Made by a program: the position numbers and the translations under genes
Shown here: piece after piece, positions 56,648-64,000 of the stretch
Layout: each line of letters opens with the position of its first letter
Numbering within the stretch: position 1 is the first letter of the stretch
From: Acidisoma cellulosilyticum
GTDB taxonomy: Bacteria; Pseudomonadota; Alphaproteobacteria; Acetobacterales; Acetobacteraceae
Direction: 5' to 3'
Length of the DNA: 64,000 nucleotides
Assembly: GCF_020621385.1 (NCBI RefSeq)
Contig: NZ_JAESVA010000003.1
Location: forward strand, 248,001-312,000
The notes under the pieces: generated by a model
Databases searched by the model: none
What the model saw: the letters and a program-made list of their open reading frames with translations, nothing else
What the model was told of the DNA's origin: nothing

Positions 56648-57472
56648 TCACGCATGTCCATGGCCGTCATGCAGCGCGGTCCTGACGCGCTTCGACAACG
56701 CCAGAAACTCAGGCGTCTCGCGGTCTTCCAACCGCCGCGCGCGCGGCAGGGTGCTCTCGATCACCTCCACCACCCGACCCGGACGTCGCGACATGACCAC
56801 AATATGGGTCGAGAGGAAGACGGCTTCGGGGATCGAATGGGTGACAAAGACAGCGGTCAATCCGGTGCGCGCCCAAAGCTCATGCAGATGCAGATTGAGC
56901 CCGTCACGGGTAATCTCATCCAGCGCGCCAAAGGGCTCATCCATCAACAGCAGGCTGGGCTTGAAACTCAGCGCGCGGGCGATGGAGACGCGCTGCTGCA
57001 TGCCGCCTGACAATTGCCAGGGAAATTTGCCCGCGAAATCACCCAGGCCGACGAGATCAAGATTGCGCTTGGCCTCCGCCTGCCGCTCGGCACGACCCAT
57101 GCCGATGATCTCCAGCGGCAGGGTGACATTGCGCGCGACCGACCGCCAAGGCAGCAAAGCCGGCGCCTGAAAGACATAGCCGTAAGCCCGCGCCAGACGG
57201 GCGGCCTCCGGCGTCATACCGTTCACCCGCAACAGGCCGGAGGTCGGCTGCACGAGGTCGGCAATGGCGCGCAGCAGCGTCGTCTTGCCGCAGCCGGACG
57301 GGCCGATGAGGGAGACGAAATCCCCCTGGCCGATGGTCAGACTGATGTCAGAGAGGGCAGCCGTCGCAGTCTCGCCCTGCCCGAACCGGATGGAGAGGTT
57401 GTCGGCGACGACTGCCGCCCCCGCCAAAGCGGAGCGATGCGAAAGCTCGGCCAGGCGTTCGGGCGCGTCCAT
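56648..57472 (-). CDS. ABC ATPase of the pyrimidine-cluster transporter
   Basis: A 274-residue nitrate/sulfonate/taurine-type ATPase. Walker A GPSGCGKTT, signature LSGGMQQRVSIARAL, Walker B LLLMDEPFGALDEITR, and the switch FVTHSIPEAVFLS. Between the amidohydrolase gene (3-nt gap) and the REP region. It energises the two SsuC-type permeases. Confidence 0.92.
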   Translation of the reverse strand: MDAPERLAELSHRSALAGAAVVADNLSIRFGQGETATAALSDISLTIGQGDFVSLIGPSGCGKTTLLRAIADLVQPTSGLLRVNGMTPEAARLARAYGYVFQAPALLPWRSVARNVTLPLEIIGMGRAERQAEAKRNLDLVGLGDFAGKFPWQLSGGMQQRVSIARALSFKPSLLLMDEPFGALDEITRDGLNLHLHELWARTGLTAVFVTHSIPEAVFLSTHIVVMSRRPGRVVEVIESTLPRARRLEDRETPEFLALSKRVRTALHDGHGHA

Positions 57473-57475
57473 CGT

Positions 57476-58732
57476 TCAGCTTTGGCCCGAGAGCTTCGCA
57501 TCCATCGCCAGCACCGCCTGCAGCAGCACGGTGGCGCCGGCCGCGACATGGCCAGGCTCGGCGCTTTCGATCTCATTATGGCTGATGCCGCCAGCGCAGG
57601 GCACGAAGATCATCGTCGTGGGTGCGACCGCCGCGACATAGGCCGAATCATGCCCCGCGCCAGAGATGATGTTCCGATGCGCGAAGCCGGCCTGAACCGC
57701 CGCCGCCCGCACCGCGCCCACGCAATCGGCGTCGAAATGCACGGAAGGCGAATTCCAGATACAGGTGAGGTCGGCGGCAACGCCGCTGGAAGCCGCGACC
57801 GTCGCTAAGCGCTCGGTCAGCTTCTGCTCCATCACGGCCAGCACGGTGTCATCGGGGTCCCGGAAATCGACGGTGAAGAAGGTCTCGCCCGGAATAACGT
57901 TGCGGCTATTGGGTCGCGCCTCGATCAGCCCGACCGTGCCGACCGCATTGGGACCGTGTTCCAGCGCGATCTGATGCACGACTTCGATCATCCGCGCGGT
58001 CGCGACCAGCGCGTCCTGGCGCAGATACATGGGCGTGGACCCCGCATGGCTGTCGACGCCCGTCACCGTCACCTCATACCAGCGCATGCCCTGCACGCCG
58101 GTGACGACACCGATGACCTTGTCCTCGGCCTCCAGGATCGGCCCCTGTTCGATATGCAGCTCGAAATGCGCGGCCAGCGGATGGTCGCCGCAGGGCTCCT
58201 CGCCGATGAAGCCGATATCGCGCAGCGCATCGCCGAAGCGCACGCCGTCGCGGTCCTCGCGAGCATAGGCCCAGTCCTTCGTGAACTTGCCCGCGAAAAC
58301 ACCGGAGGAGAGCATGGCCGGCGCGAAGCGGCTGCCTTCCTCATTCGTCCAGTCGATCACCTCGATCGGGTGGGTCGTCTCATAGCCCGCATCCTGCAGC
58401 GTGCGCAGCAGTTCCAGGCCCGAGAGCACGCCGATGATACCGTCGAACTTGCCGCCCGTGGGTTGGGTATCGAGATGGCTGCCGATCGCGATCGGCGGCA
58501 GGCTGTTATCCTTCCCCGGCCGGCGCGCGAAGATATTGCCCATATCGTCGATCTTGACCTCGCAACCAGCAGCCTCGCAGGCGGCTATGAACCAGCGCCG
58601 CACGTCGGCGTCCAGCTCCGTCAGTGTCAGCCGCTTGATGCCGCCCTTAGGCGTGCCGCCGATTTTGGCGGTGTCCAGAATGCTGTCCCAAAGACGGACG
58701 GGGTCGATGGCAAGGTTGGTCGCGAGGCTCAT
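57476..58732 (-). CDS. Zn-dependent amidohydrolase, N-carbamoyl-beta-alanine type
   Basis: A 418-residue M20/M28-like hydrolase of the AllC/HyuC family. Metal ligands are in AIGSHLDTQPTGGKFDG, DWTNEEGSRFAP and FELHIEQGP, and GAGHDSAYVA precedes the last histidine SHNE. In a PreTA-HydA operon it most likely removes CO2 and ammonia from N-carbamoyl-beta-alanine, the third step of reductive uracil degradation. Overlaps preA by 4 nt. Confidence 0.9.
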   Translation of the reverse strand: MSLATNLAIDPVRLWDSILDTAKIGGTPKGGIKRLTLTELDADVRRWFIAACEAAGCEVKIDDMGNIFARRPGKDNSLPPIAIGSHLDTQPTGGKFDGIIGVLSGLELLRTLQDAGYETTHPIEVIDWTNEEGSRFAPAMLSSGVFAGKFTKDWAYAREDRDGVRFGDALRDIGFIGEEPCGDHPLAAHFELHIEQGPILEAEDKVIGVVTGVQGMRWYEVTVTGVDSHAGSTPMYLRQDALVATARMIEVVHQIALEHGPNAVGTVGLIEARPNSRNVIPGETFFTVDFRDPDDTVLAVMEQKLTERLATVAASSGVAADLTCIWNSPSVHFDADCVGAVRAAAVQAGFAHRNIISGAGHDSAYVAAVAPTTMIFVPCAGGISHNEIESAEPGHVAAGATVLLQAVLAMDAKLSGQS

Positions 58733-60027
58733 ACCAAGGCTTTCGTCGATAACGGAGGATTATCCACCCGCAAAGGATTGTTCGGGTGCTCTTTCCAGGT
58801 CGAGAAGGCAAGGCCGGTCTCGGCCGGGTTCATGGTGATGCAATTGTCGACCGGGCAGACATGAGCACATAGGTTACAGCCCACGCATTCCGCCTCGATC
58901 ACCTCATAGTGCCGCTTGCCATCCACGCGCGTGGCGCCGATCGCCTGATGCGCCGTATCCTCGCAGGCGATGTGACACAAGCCGCATTGGACGCAAAGAT
59001 CCTGGTCGATATGGGCAAGCGTCTTGAAATTGATATTGAGGTCTTCCCAATGCACGAAATTGGGAATCGCCTTGCCCTGAAAATCCTTGATGCGGGCATA
59101 GCCTTTCTGATCCATCCAATTGGACAGACCATCCGTCAGATCCTCGATGATACGGAAACCATGATGCATCGCGGCGGTACAGATCTGCACCGTGCCTGAC
59201 CCGAGCGCGATATACTCCGCCGCGTCGTTCCAGGTTGATATGCCACCGATGCCGGAGATCGGCAGACCGGCCATTGCGCGGTCACGCGCGATTTCGCCCA
59301 CCATGCGCAGTGCAATCGGCTTCACGCCCGGGCCGCAATAGCCGCCATGCGTGCCCATGCCGCCCACCACCGGCGTCGGCGCCATGGCATCCAGATCGAT
59401 CGACATGATCGACATGATCGTATTGATCAGGGACACGGCATCCGCGCCACCCCGCCAGGCGGCGCGCGCGGGCGCCAGAATATCCGTCACATTCGGCGTC
59501 AGCTTCACAATGGTCGGCATGCGGCTGTGCTGCTTGCACCAGCGCGTGACCATTTCAACATAGTCGGGCACCTGCCCGACCGCCGCGCCCATGCCGCGCT
59601 CGCTCATGCCATGCGGGCAACCGAAATTCAGTTCGATCCCGTCCGCGCCGGTATCTTCGACGAGAGGAAGAATCTTCTTCCAGGCATCTTCCTCGCAGGG
59701 CACCATCAGACTGACGATGATCGCGCGATCCGGAAAATCCCGTTTCACGGATTTGATTTCGCGCAGGTTCACATCCAGCGGACGATCCGTGATCAGCTCG
59801 ATATTGTTGAAACCCATGATACGGTTGCCGCCATAGCTGGCGGCCCCGTAGCGGCTGGAAACATTGACGATCGGCGGGTCCTCGCCCAGCGTTTTCCACA
59901 CCACGCCGCCCCAGCCCGCCTTTAACGCGCGGACGACATTATATTCCTTGTCGGTCGGCGGCGCGGAAGCCAGCCAGAAGGGATTGGGTGACTTGATGCC
60001 GGCGAAATTGACGGAGAGGTCGGCCAA
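58729..60027 (-). CDS. preA: Dihydropyrimidine dehydrogenase subunit PreA
   Basis: A 432-residue FMN and Fe-S protein. The N-terminal dihydroorotate-dehydrogenase-like barrel has NPFWLASAPPTDKEYN, NFGCPHGMSERGMG and VKLTPNVTD. Two 4Fe-4S clusters at C345-C348-C351-C355 and C381-C384-C387-C391. It reduces uracil or thymine to the dihydro form. At the place of the active-site Cys of mammalian DPD (G-L-A-C-G-Q) it has G-A-A-V-G-Q, as I recall for bacterial relatives. Confidence 0.95.
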   Translation of the reverse strand: MADLSVNFAGIKSPNPFWLASAPPTDKEYNVVRALKAGWGGVVWKTLGEDPPIVNVSSRYGAASYGGNRIMGFNNIELITDRPLDVNLREIKSVKRDFPDRAIIVSLMVPCEEDAWKKILPLVEDTGADGIELNFGCPHGMSERGMGAAVGQVPDYVEMVTRWCKQHSRMPTIVKLTPNVTDILAPARAAWRGGADAVSLINTIMSIMSIDLDAMAPTPVVGGMGTHGGYCGPGVKPIALRMVGEIARDRAMAGLPISGIGGISTWNDAAEYIALGSGTVQICTAAMHHGFRIIEDLTDGLSNWMDQKGYARIKDFQGKAIPNFVHWEDLNINFKTLAHIDQDLCVQCGLCHIACEDTAHQAIGATRVDGKRHYEVIEAECVGCNLCAHVCPVDNCITMNPAETGLAFSTWKEHPNNPLRVDNPPLSTKALV

Positions 60028-60045
60028 GGTTTCGGTCTCCGTTCG

Positions 60046-61377
60046 TCAGGTTGACAGATAACGGTTGATGGCAATCGCGGCGTCCCGCCCGTGGGCGACC
60101 GCCTGCACGGTCAGATCCTCGCCCGCGCTGACGCAATCACCGCCCGCGAAAACGCCAGGCAGCGAGGTCTGATAGGTCTGATCCACACCGATACGATTGG
60201 CGAAGGATGCTGGCGCGCTTGCCGGCGTCAGCGGTTCGGGCAGAAAACTTTGCCCCACGGCCTTCAGCACCAGATCGGCGGGCAAGGTCACGCGCTCATC
60301 GGTCACGACCAGTTTTCCTGCGTCCAGCCTGGTTCGGCCGAATGCCACCGCACTGTGCTCGATCGCGACCGGTGCCAGCCAATGGCGGATCGTCACGCCA
60401 TGCGTCTGCGCCCATTCCTGTTCGACCTTGGTGGCTCCCATTTGCTCCGGCCCACGGCGGTAGGCCAAGGTCACGGTCTCGGCACCGAGCAACCGCACCT
60501 GCGTCGCGGCATCGATCGCGGTATTGCCACCACCGATGACGATGACATTCCCGCGCGCAAGCGCAGCCGCCTGCACAGGGTCCTGCCGCAGCAGCTCGAT
60601 GAAGCCCAGCGCGTCCATGACGCCCGCCTGATCCTCGCCCGGCACGCCGAGCGCATTGGGGTCCGCCAGACCGATCGCGAGAAACACCGCATCGAAGGCC
60701 TGCCGCAGATGATCGAGCGTCAGATCCGGGCCGAGCGGCGTCTCATATTCGATGGTGATACCGCCGATCCCCAGGATGAAAGCCACTTCGCGCTGCGCGA
60801 AATCATCCACCACCTTATAGGCGGCGATGCCGTATTCGTTCAGGCCGCCGGGCTTGGGCCGCGCCTCGAACACCACAACGTCATGGCCGAGCATAGCGAG
60901 CCGGTGCGCGCAGGCGAGGCCGGCGGGGCCGGCGCCGACCACGGCGATGCGCTTGCCCGTCAGCGGCGCGCGGGTGAAAGGCTGCTCACCGGTTGCCATC
61001 AGAACATCGGTTGCATAGCGCTGCAGACTGCCGATGGTGACCGGCTTGCCTTCCTGCGCTTCACGCACGCAAGCTTCCTCGCAGAGGATTTCCGTGGGGC
61101 AGACGCGGGCACAGCCGCCGCCGAAGATATTGCTTTCCAGGATCGTCACAGCTGAGCCGCGCACATTGCCGGTGCGGATCTTGCCGATGAAGCCCGGAAT
61201 ATCGATGCCGGTGGGGCAGGCTTCGACGCAGGGCGCGTCGTAACAGAAATAGCAGCGGTCAGCCTCGACCCGCGCCTCGTCACGCGACAGTGGTGCCGCC
61301 ATTTCCCCAAGCTTGATCGCCACTTCCGCGACCGAAGCGTGCTTGCCTAAAATCTGTTCGCCAAGCCCTTCCGACAT
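60046..61377 (-). CDS. preT: Dihydropyrimidine dehydrogenase subunit PreT
   Basis: A 443-residue GltD-like NAD(P)H oxidoreductase. N-terminal Fe-S cysteines C-Y-F-C-Y-D-A-P-C and GGGCARVCPTEILCEEAC, FAD motif VVGAGPAGLACAHRLA near 148, NAD motif VIVIGGGNTAIDAATQ near 275. It feeds electrons to PreA. The gap to preA is 18 nt. Transcribed divergently from the dihydropyrimidinase gene. Confidence 0.95.
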   Translation of the reverse strand: MSEGLGEQILGKHASVAEVAIKLGEMAAPLSRDEARVEADRCYFCYDAPCVEACPTGIDIPGFIGKIRTGNVRGSAVTILESNIFGGGCARVCPTEILCEEACVREAQEGKPVTIGSLQRYATDVLMATGEQPFTRAPLTGKRIAVVGAGPAGLACAHRLAMLGHDVVVFEARPKPGGLNEYGIAAYKVVDDFAQREVAFILGIGGITIEYETPLGPDLTLDHLRQAFDAVFLAIGLADPNALGVPGEDQAGVMDALGFIELLRQDPVQAAALARGNVIVIGGGNTAIDAATQVRLLGAETVTLAYRRGPEQMGATKVEQEWAQTHGVTIRHWLAPVAIEHSAVAFGRTRLDAGKLVVTDERVTLPADLVLKAVGQSFLPEPLTPASAPASFANRIGVDQTYQTSLPGVFAGGDCVSAGEDLTVQAVAHGRDAAIAINRYLST

Positions 61378-61404
61378 TCAGTCCCCCGCTTTGACGATCC
61401 ATGG

Positions 61405-61433
61405 ATGCTGCTGAAAGCAGCACGAGGTGTCAA
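61405..61433 (-). promoter_or_regulatory. preT promoter candidate with overlapping palindrome
   Basis: On the minus strand TTGACA (61428-61433), 17 nt, CAGCAT (61405-61410). The inverted repeat TGCTGCT-GAA-AGCAGCA (61406-61422) covers the spacer and -10. It lies in the preT/hydA divergent gap and could be an operator controlling both. No regulator gene is adjacent. Confidence 0.4.
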
Positions 61434-61487
61434 CGGACCGAAGGCGGAGCCTTCCCAAGCCCGTCTGGCCAGTACACCATAGGCTAG

Positions 61488-62948
<1,461 letters not shown>

Positions 62949-63347
62949 TTAGCTCAGCAATTGGGCGCTTTGTCCCTGTTGCGTGAGCAGGGACACAGCT
63001 TTCTTGTCAAATGAGACGAAAGTTTCGCCGCCAAGCCAACGCCCCTCAAAGGCGATCACGCCATCTGCAAAATCGCCGCCTGCTTGCAGCACAGCGAAAC
63101 CTGCCTCGACCGCCGCGCGATCAACCGCAACATTCTCCGCACTCACCAAGGTTGTCAGTGCGATTAGGATGTCTTCCTTGCCGAGATTGTAAATCCGCCG
63201 AAGCACGCATACCAACTCGCATAAGGACGAGAGCGAAATCGCGATTGTCTCTGCCTCACTTAGCACTGTCATCGCGGCTGCCGCCTGCCGCGCATCGTCC
63301 TGCATCAAGGCGCGAACAAGGATATTCGTATCGGCCGTAACTTTCAC
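62949..63347 (-). CDS. vapC: PIN-domain toxin, VapC-like
   Basis: A 132-residue PIN nuclease. Acidic residues D6 (TADTN), E44, D92 and D95 (GGDFADGVIA) and D114 (VSFDKKA) make the Mg site. VapC toxins cut tRNA or rRNA. Its start overlaps the antitoxin stop by 4 nt. An inverted repeat at 62971-62995 inside it may serve as terminator for hydA. Confidence 0.9.
   Translation of the reverse strand: MKVTADTNILVRALMQDDARQAAAAMTVLSEAETIAISLSSLCELVCVLRRIYNLGKEDILIALTTLVSAENVAVDRAAVEAGFAVLQAGGDFADGVIAFEGRWLGGETFVSFDKKAVSLLTQQGQSAQLLS
62971..62995 (+). terminator. Inverted repeat past hydA, within vapC
   Basis: TGTCCCTG (62971-62978) and CAGGGACA (62988-62995), 8-bp arms and a 9-nt loop, 22 nt past hydA. 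No T-run. Since no spacer exists between hydA and vapC, this may be the hydA transcript end. Confidence 0.35.
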
Positions 63348-63595
63348 GGCTCGCCAGCCCAGCCCGCCGCAGCCGCTTCATTGATTTCTTCAATCGTCGC
63401 CACTTTATGAGATTTTCCGGCGAGCAGGCCGAAGAAAGCCTCAATCTTCGCGGCTGGGCGCGCTGCCCTCAGACCAACCCGACCATCAGGGAGCTTATCT
63501 ACCTCGATCTTGTCACCAGGACGGATTCCGAGGTGATTGAGTACGTCTTTGCGGAATGTGACCTGCCCGCGTGCCGTCACCGTGAGAATGGCCAA
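63344..63595 (-). CDS. vapB: AbrB/MazE-type antitoxin, VapB-like
   Basis: An 83-residue swapped-hairpin AbrB protein: LTVTARGQVTFRKDVLNHLGI and GDKIEVDKLPDGRVGLRAA form the DNA-binding half, and the acidic C-terminus (EAFFGLLAGKSHKVATIEEINEAAAAG, seen as IEEINEAAAAG) would bind the toxin. Its promoter holds two palindromes, fit for autoregulation. Confidence 0.9.
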   Translation of the reverse strand: MAILTVTARGQVTFRKDVLNHLGIRPGDKIEVDKLPDGRVGLRAARPAAKIEAFFGLLAGKSHKVATIEEINEAAAAGWAGEP

Positions 63596-63610
63596 TACAC
63601 AACTCCCTCC

Positions 63611-63653
63611 ATCATCATTGATGATAATTAATGCATATTTGCATTACTTTCAA
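63611..63653 (-). promoter_or_regulatory. vapBC promoter and palindromic operators
   Basis: On the minus strand TTGAAA (63648-63653), 17-nt spacer, TAATTA (63625-63630). A perfect inverted repeat TAATGCA-N4-TGCATTA (63629-63646) fills the spacer, and a second, ATCATCA-N1-TGATGAT (63611-63625), follows at the start point. This is typical of toxin-antitoxin autoregulation. Confidence 0.7.
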
Positions 63654-63693
63654 CTGCGATTGCTTCTGTCCTGCCTATGCCGGTACATGACGC

Positions 63694-64000
63694 ATGGCCC
63701 AGCGCATCGCCTCCATCACCCTCCTCGTCGACGCCTATGACAAGGCCATCGCCTATTACGTCGGCGCGCTGGGCTTCCGGCTTGCGGTCGATACCGATCG
63801 CGGCGGCGGGGATCGCTGGGTGGAGATCACGCCGTCGGGCGGCGGTGTCGCGATCCGCTTGGCGGTCGCGAAAAACGACAAGCAGCGGCAGGCGATGGGC
63901 GCCCAGTCCGGCGGTCGCGTGTTATGCGTGCTTTATACGGATGATCTGGGGCGGGACGTCCTGGCCTATAAGGCCAGGGGCGTCATTTTTCAGGAAGAGC
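63694..64000 (+). CDS. VOC-family (glyoxalase-like) protein, N-terminal part
   Basis: The frame starts at ATG 63694 and runs off the window end (102 residues seen). It reads AQRIASITLLVDAYDKAIAYYVGALGF, seen as DAYDKAIAYYVGALGF, then a beta-strand pattern RWVEITPSGGGVAIRLA, the first vicinal-oxygen-chelate module. Substrate unknown. Divergent from vapB. Confidence 0.85.
   Translation, partial: MAQRIASITLLVDAYDKAIAYYVGALGFRLAVDTDRGGGDRWVEITPSGGGVAIRLAVAKNDKQRQAMGAQSGGRVLCVLYTDDLGRDVLAYKARGVIFQEE

Overview
This window is GC-rich chromosomal DNA with tightly packed, overlapping operons (ATGA and GTGA junctions). It probably comes from an alphaproteobacterium, most likely Rhodospirillales/Acetobacteraceae-like. 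The grounds are the tsaE-murU-addB-addA-trxA block, the DUF2852, DUF3309 and DUF2291 families, the bacterial PreT/PreA uracil pathway, a TPP-riboswitch-controlled thiC, and REP-like palindromes of an alphaproteobacterial type. The lineage is inferred from gene content only. I see no rRNA, tRNA, CRISPR array, prophage or insertion sequence.

Layout. (1) 1-8.5 kb: a truncated unknown gene, then a sugar operon made of a lone DhaL, a DUF2291 protein, an RbsABC-type transporter, a DhaK-DhaL fusion kinase and an RpiB-like isomerase, closed by a strong terminator. The kinase-isomerase pair resembles tetrulose (erythrulose) catabolism. (2) 8.6-19.1 kb: single genes for HU, a bestrophin-like channel, a FAN1-type nuclease, GalE-like epimerase, a GcvA-like LysR regulator, a lipase-like hydrolase, DUF2852 with a TetR/WHG regulator and a clear operator, thiC with its riboswitch, and a YbaK-like deacylase. 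(3) 19.2-31.3 kb: a carbon-phosphorus lyase locus with phnDCE, a divergent variant phnM, phnGHIJKLMN, then a MetX-like hydrolase, PsiE and FucU. A 15-bp motif around TCTAGA precedes both phn operons and a Pho box precedes phnG. (4) 31.6-36.7 kb: the PrkA-YeaH-SpoVR stress triad and a DUF3309 mini-protein.

(5) 36.7-48 kb: an FNR-like flavoenzyme, tsaE, a MurU-like nucleotidyltransferase, addB, addA, a GT9-like protein, trxA, a YciA-like thioesterase and a YaiI protein. (6) 48-53.3 kb: a branched-chain amino-acid-type transporter (livJ, livH, a livM-livG fusion, livF). (7) 53.4-63 kb: reductive pyrimidine catabolism. PreT and PreA reduce uracil or thymine, the divergent dihydropyrimidinase opens the ring, and a Zn-dependent amidohydrolase removes the carbamoyl group. 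An NMT1-type ABC transporter in the same operon probably imports the substrate. (8) 62.9-64 kb: a vapBC toxin-antitoxin pair with a palindromic operator between its -35 and -10, and a truncated VOC-fold gene.

The window is mostly metabolic and housekeeping. I did not find a clearly new defence or mobile system. The most checkable novelties are regulatory: the shared phn operator, the TetR-DUF2852 operator, the DhaL leader ORF and the REP-like repeat family. Further points of interest are the tetrulose-type operon and the missing amgK at the tsaE-murU junction.
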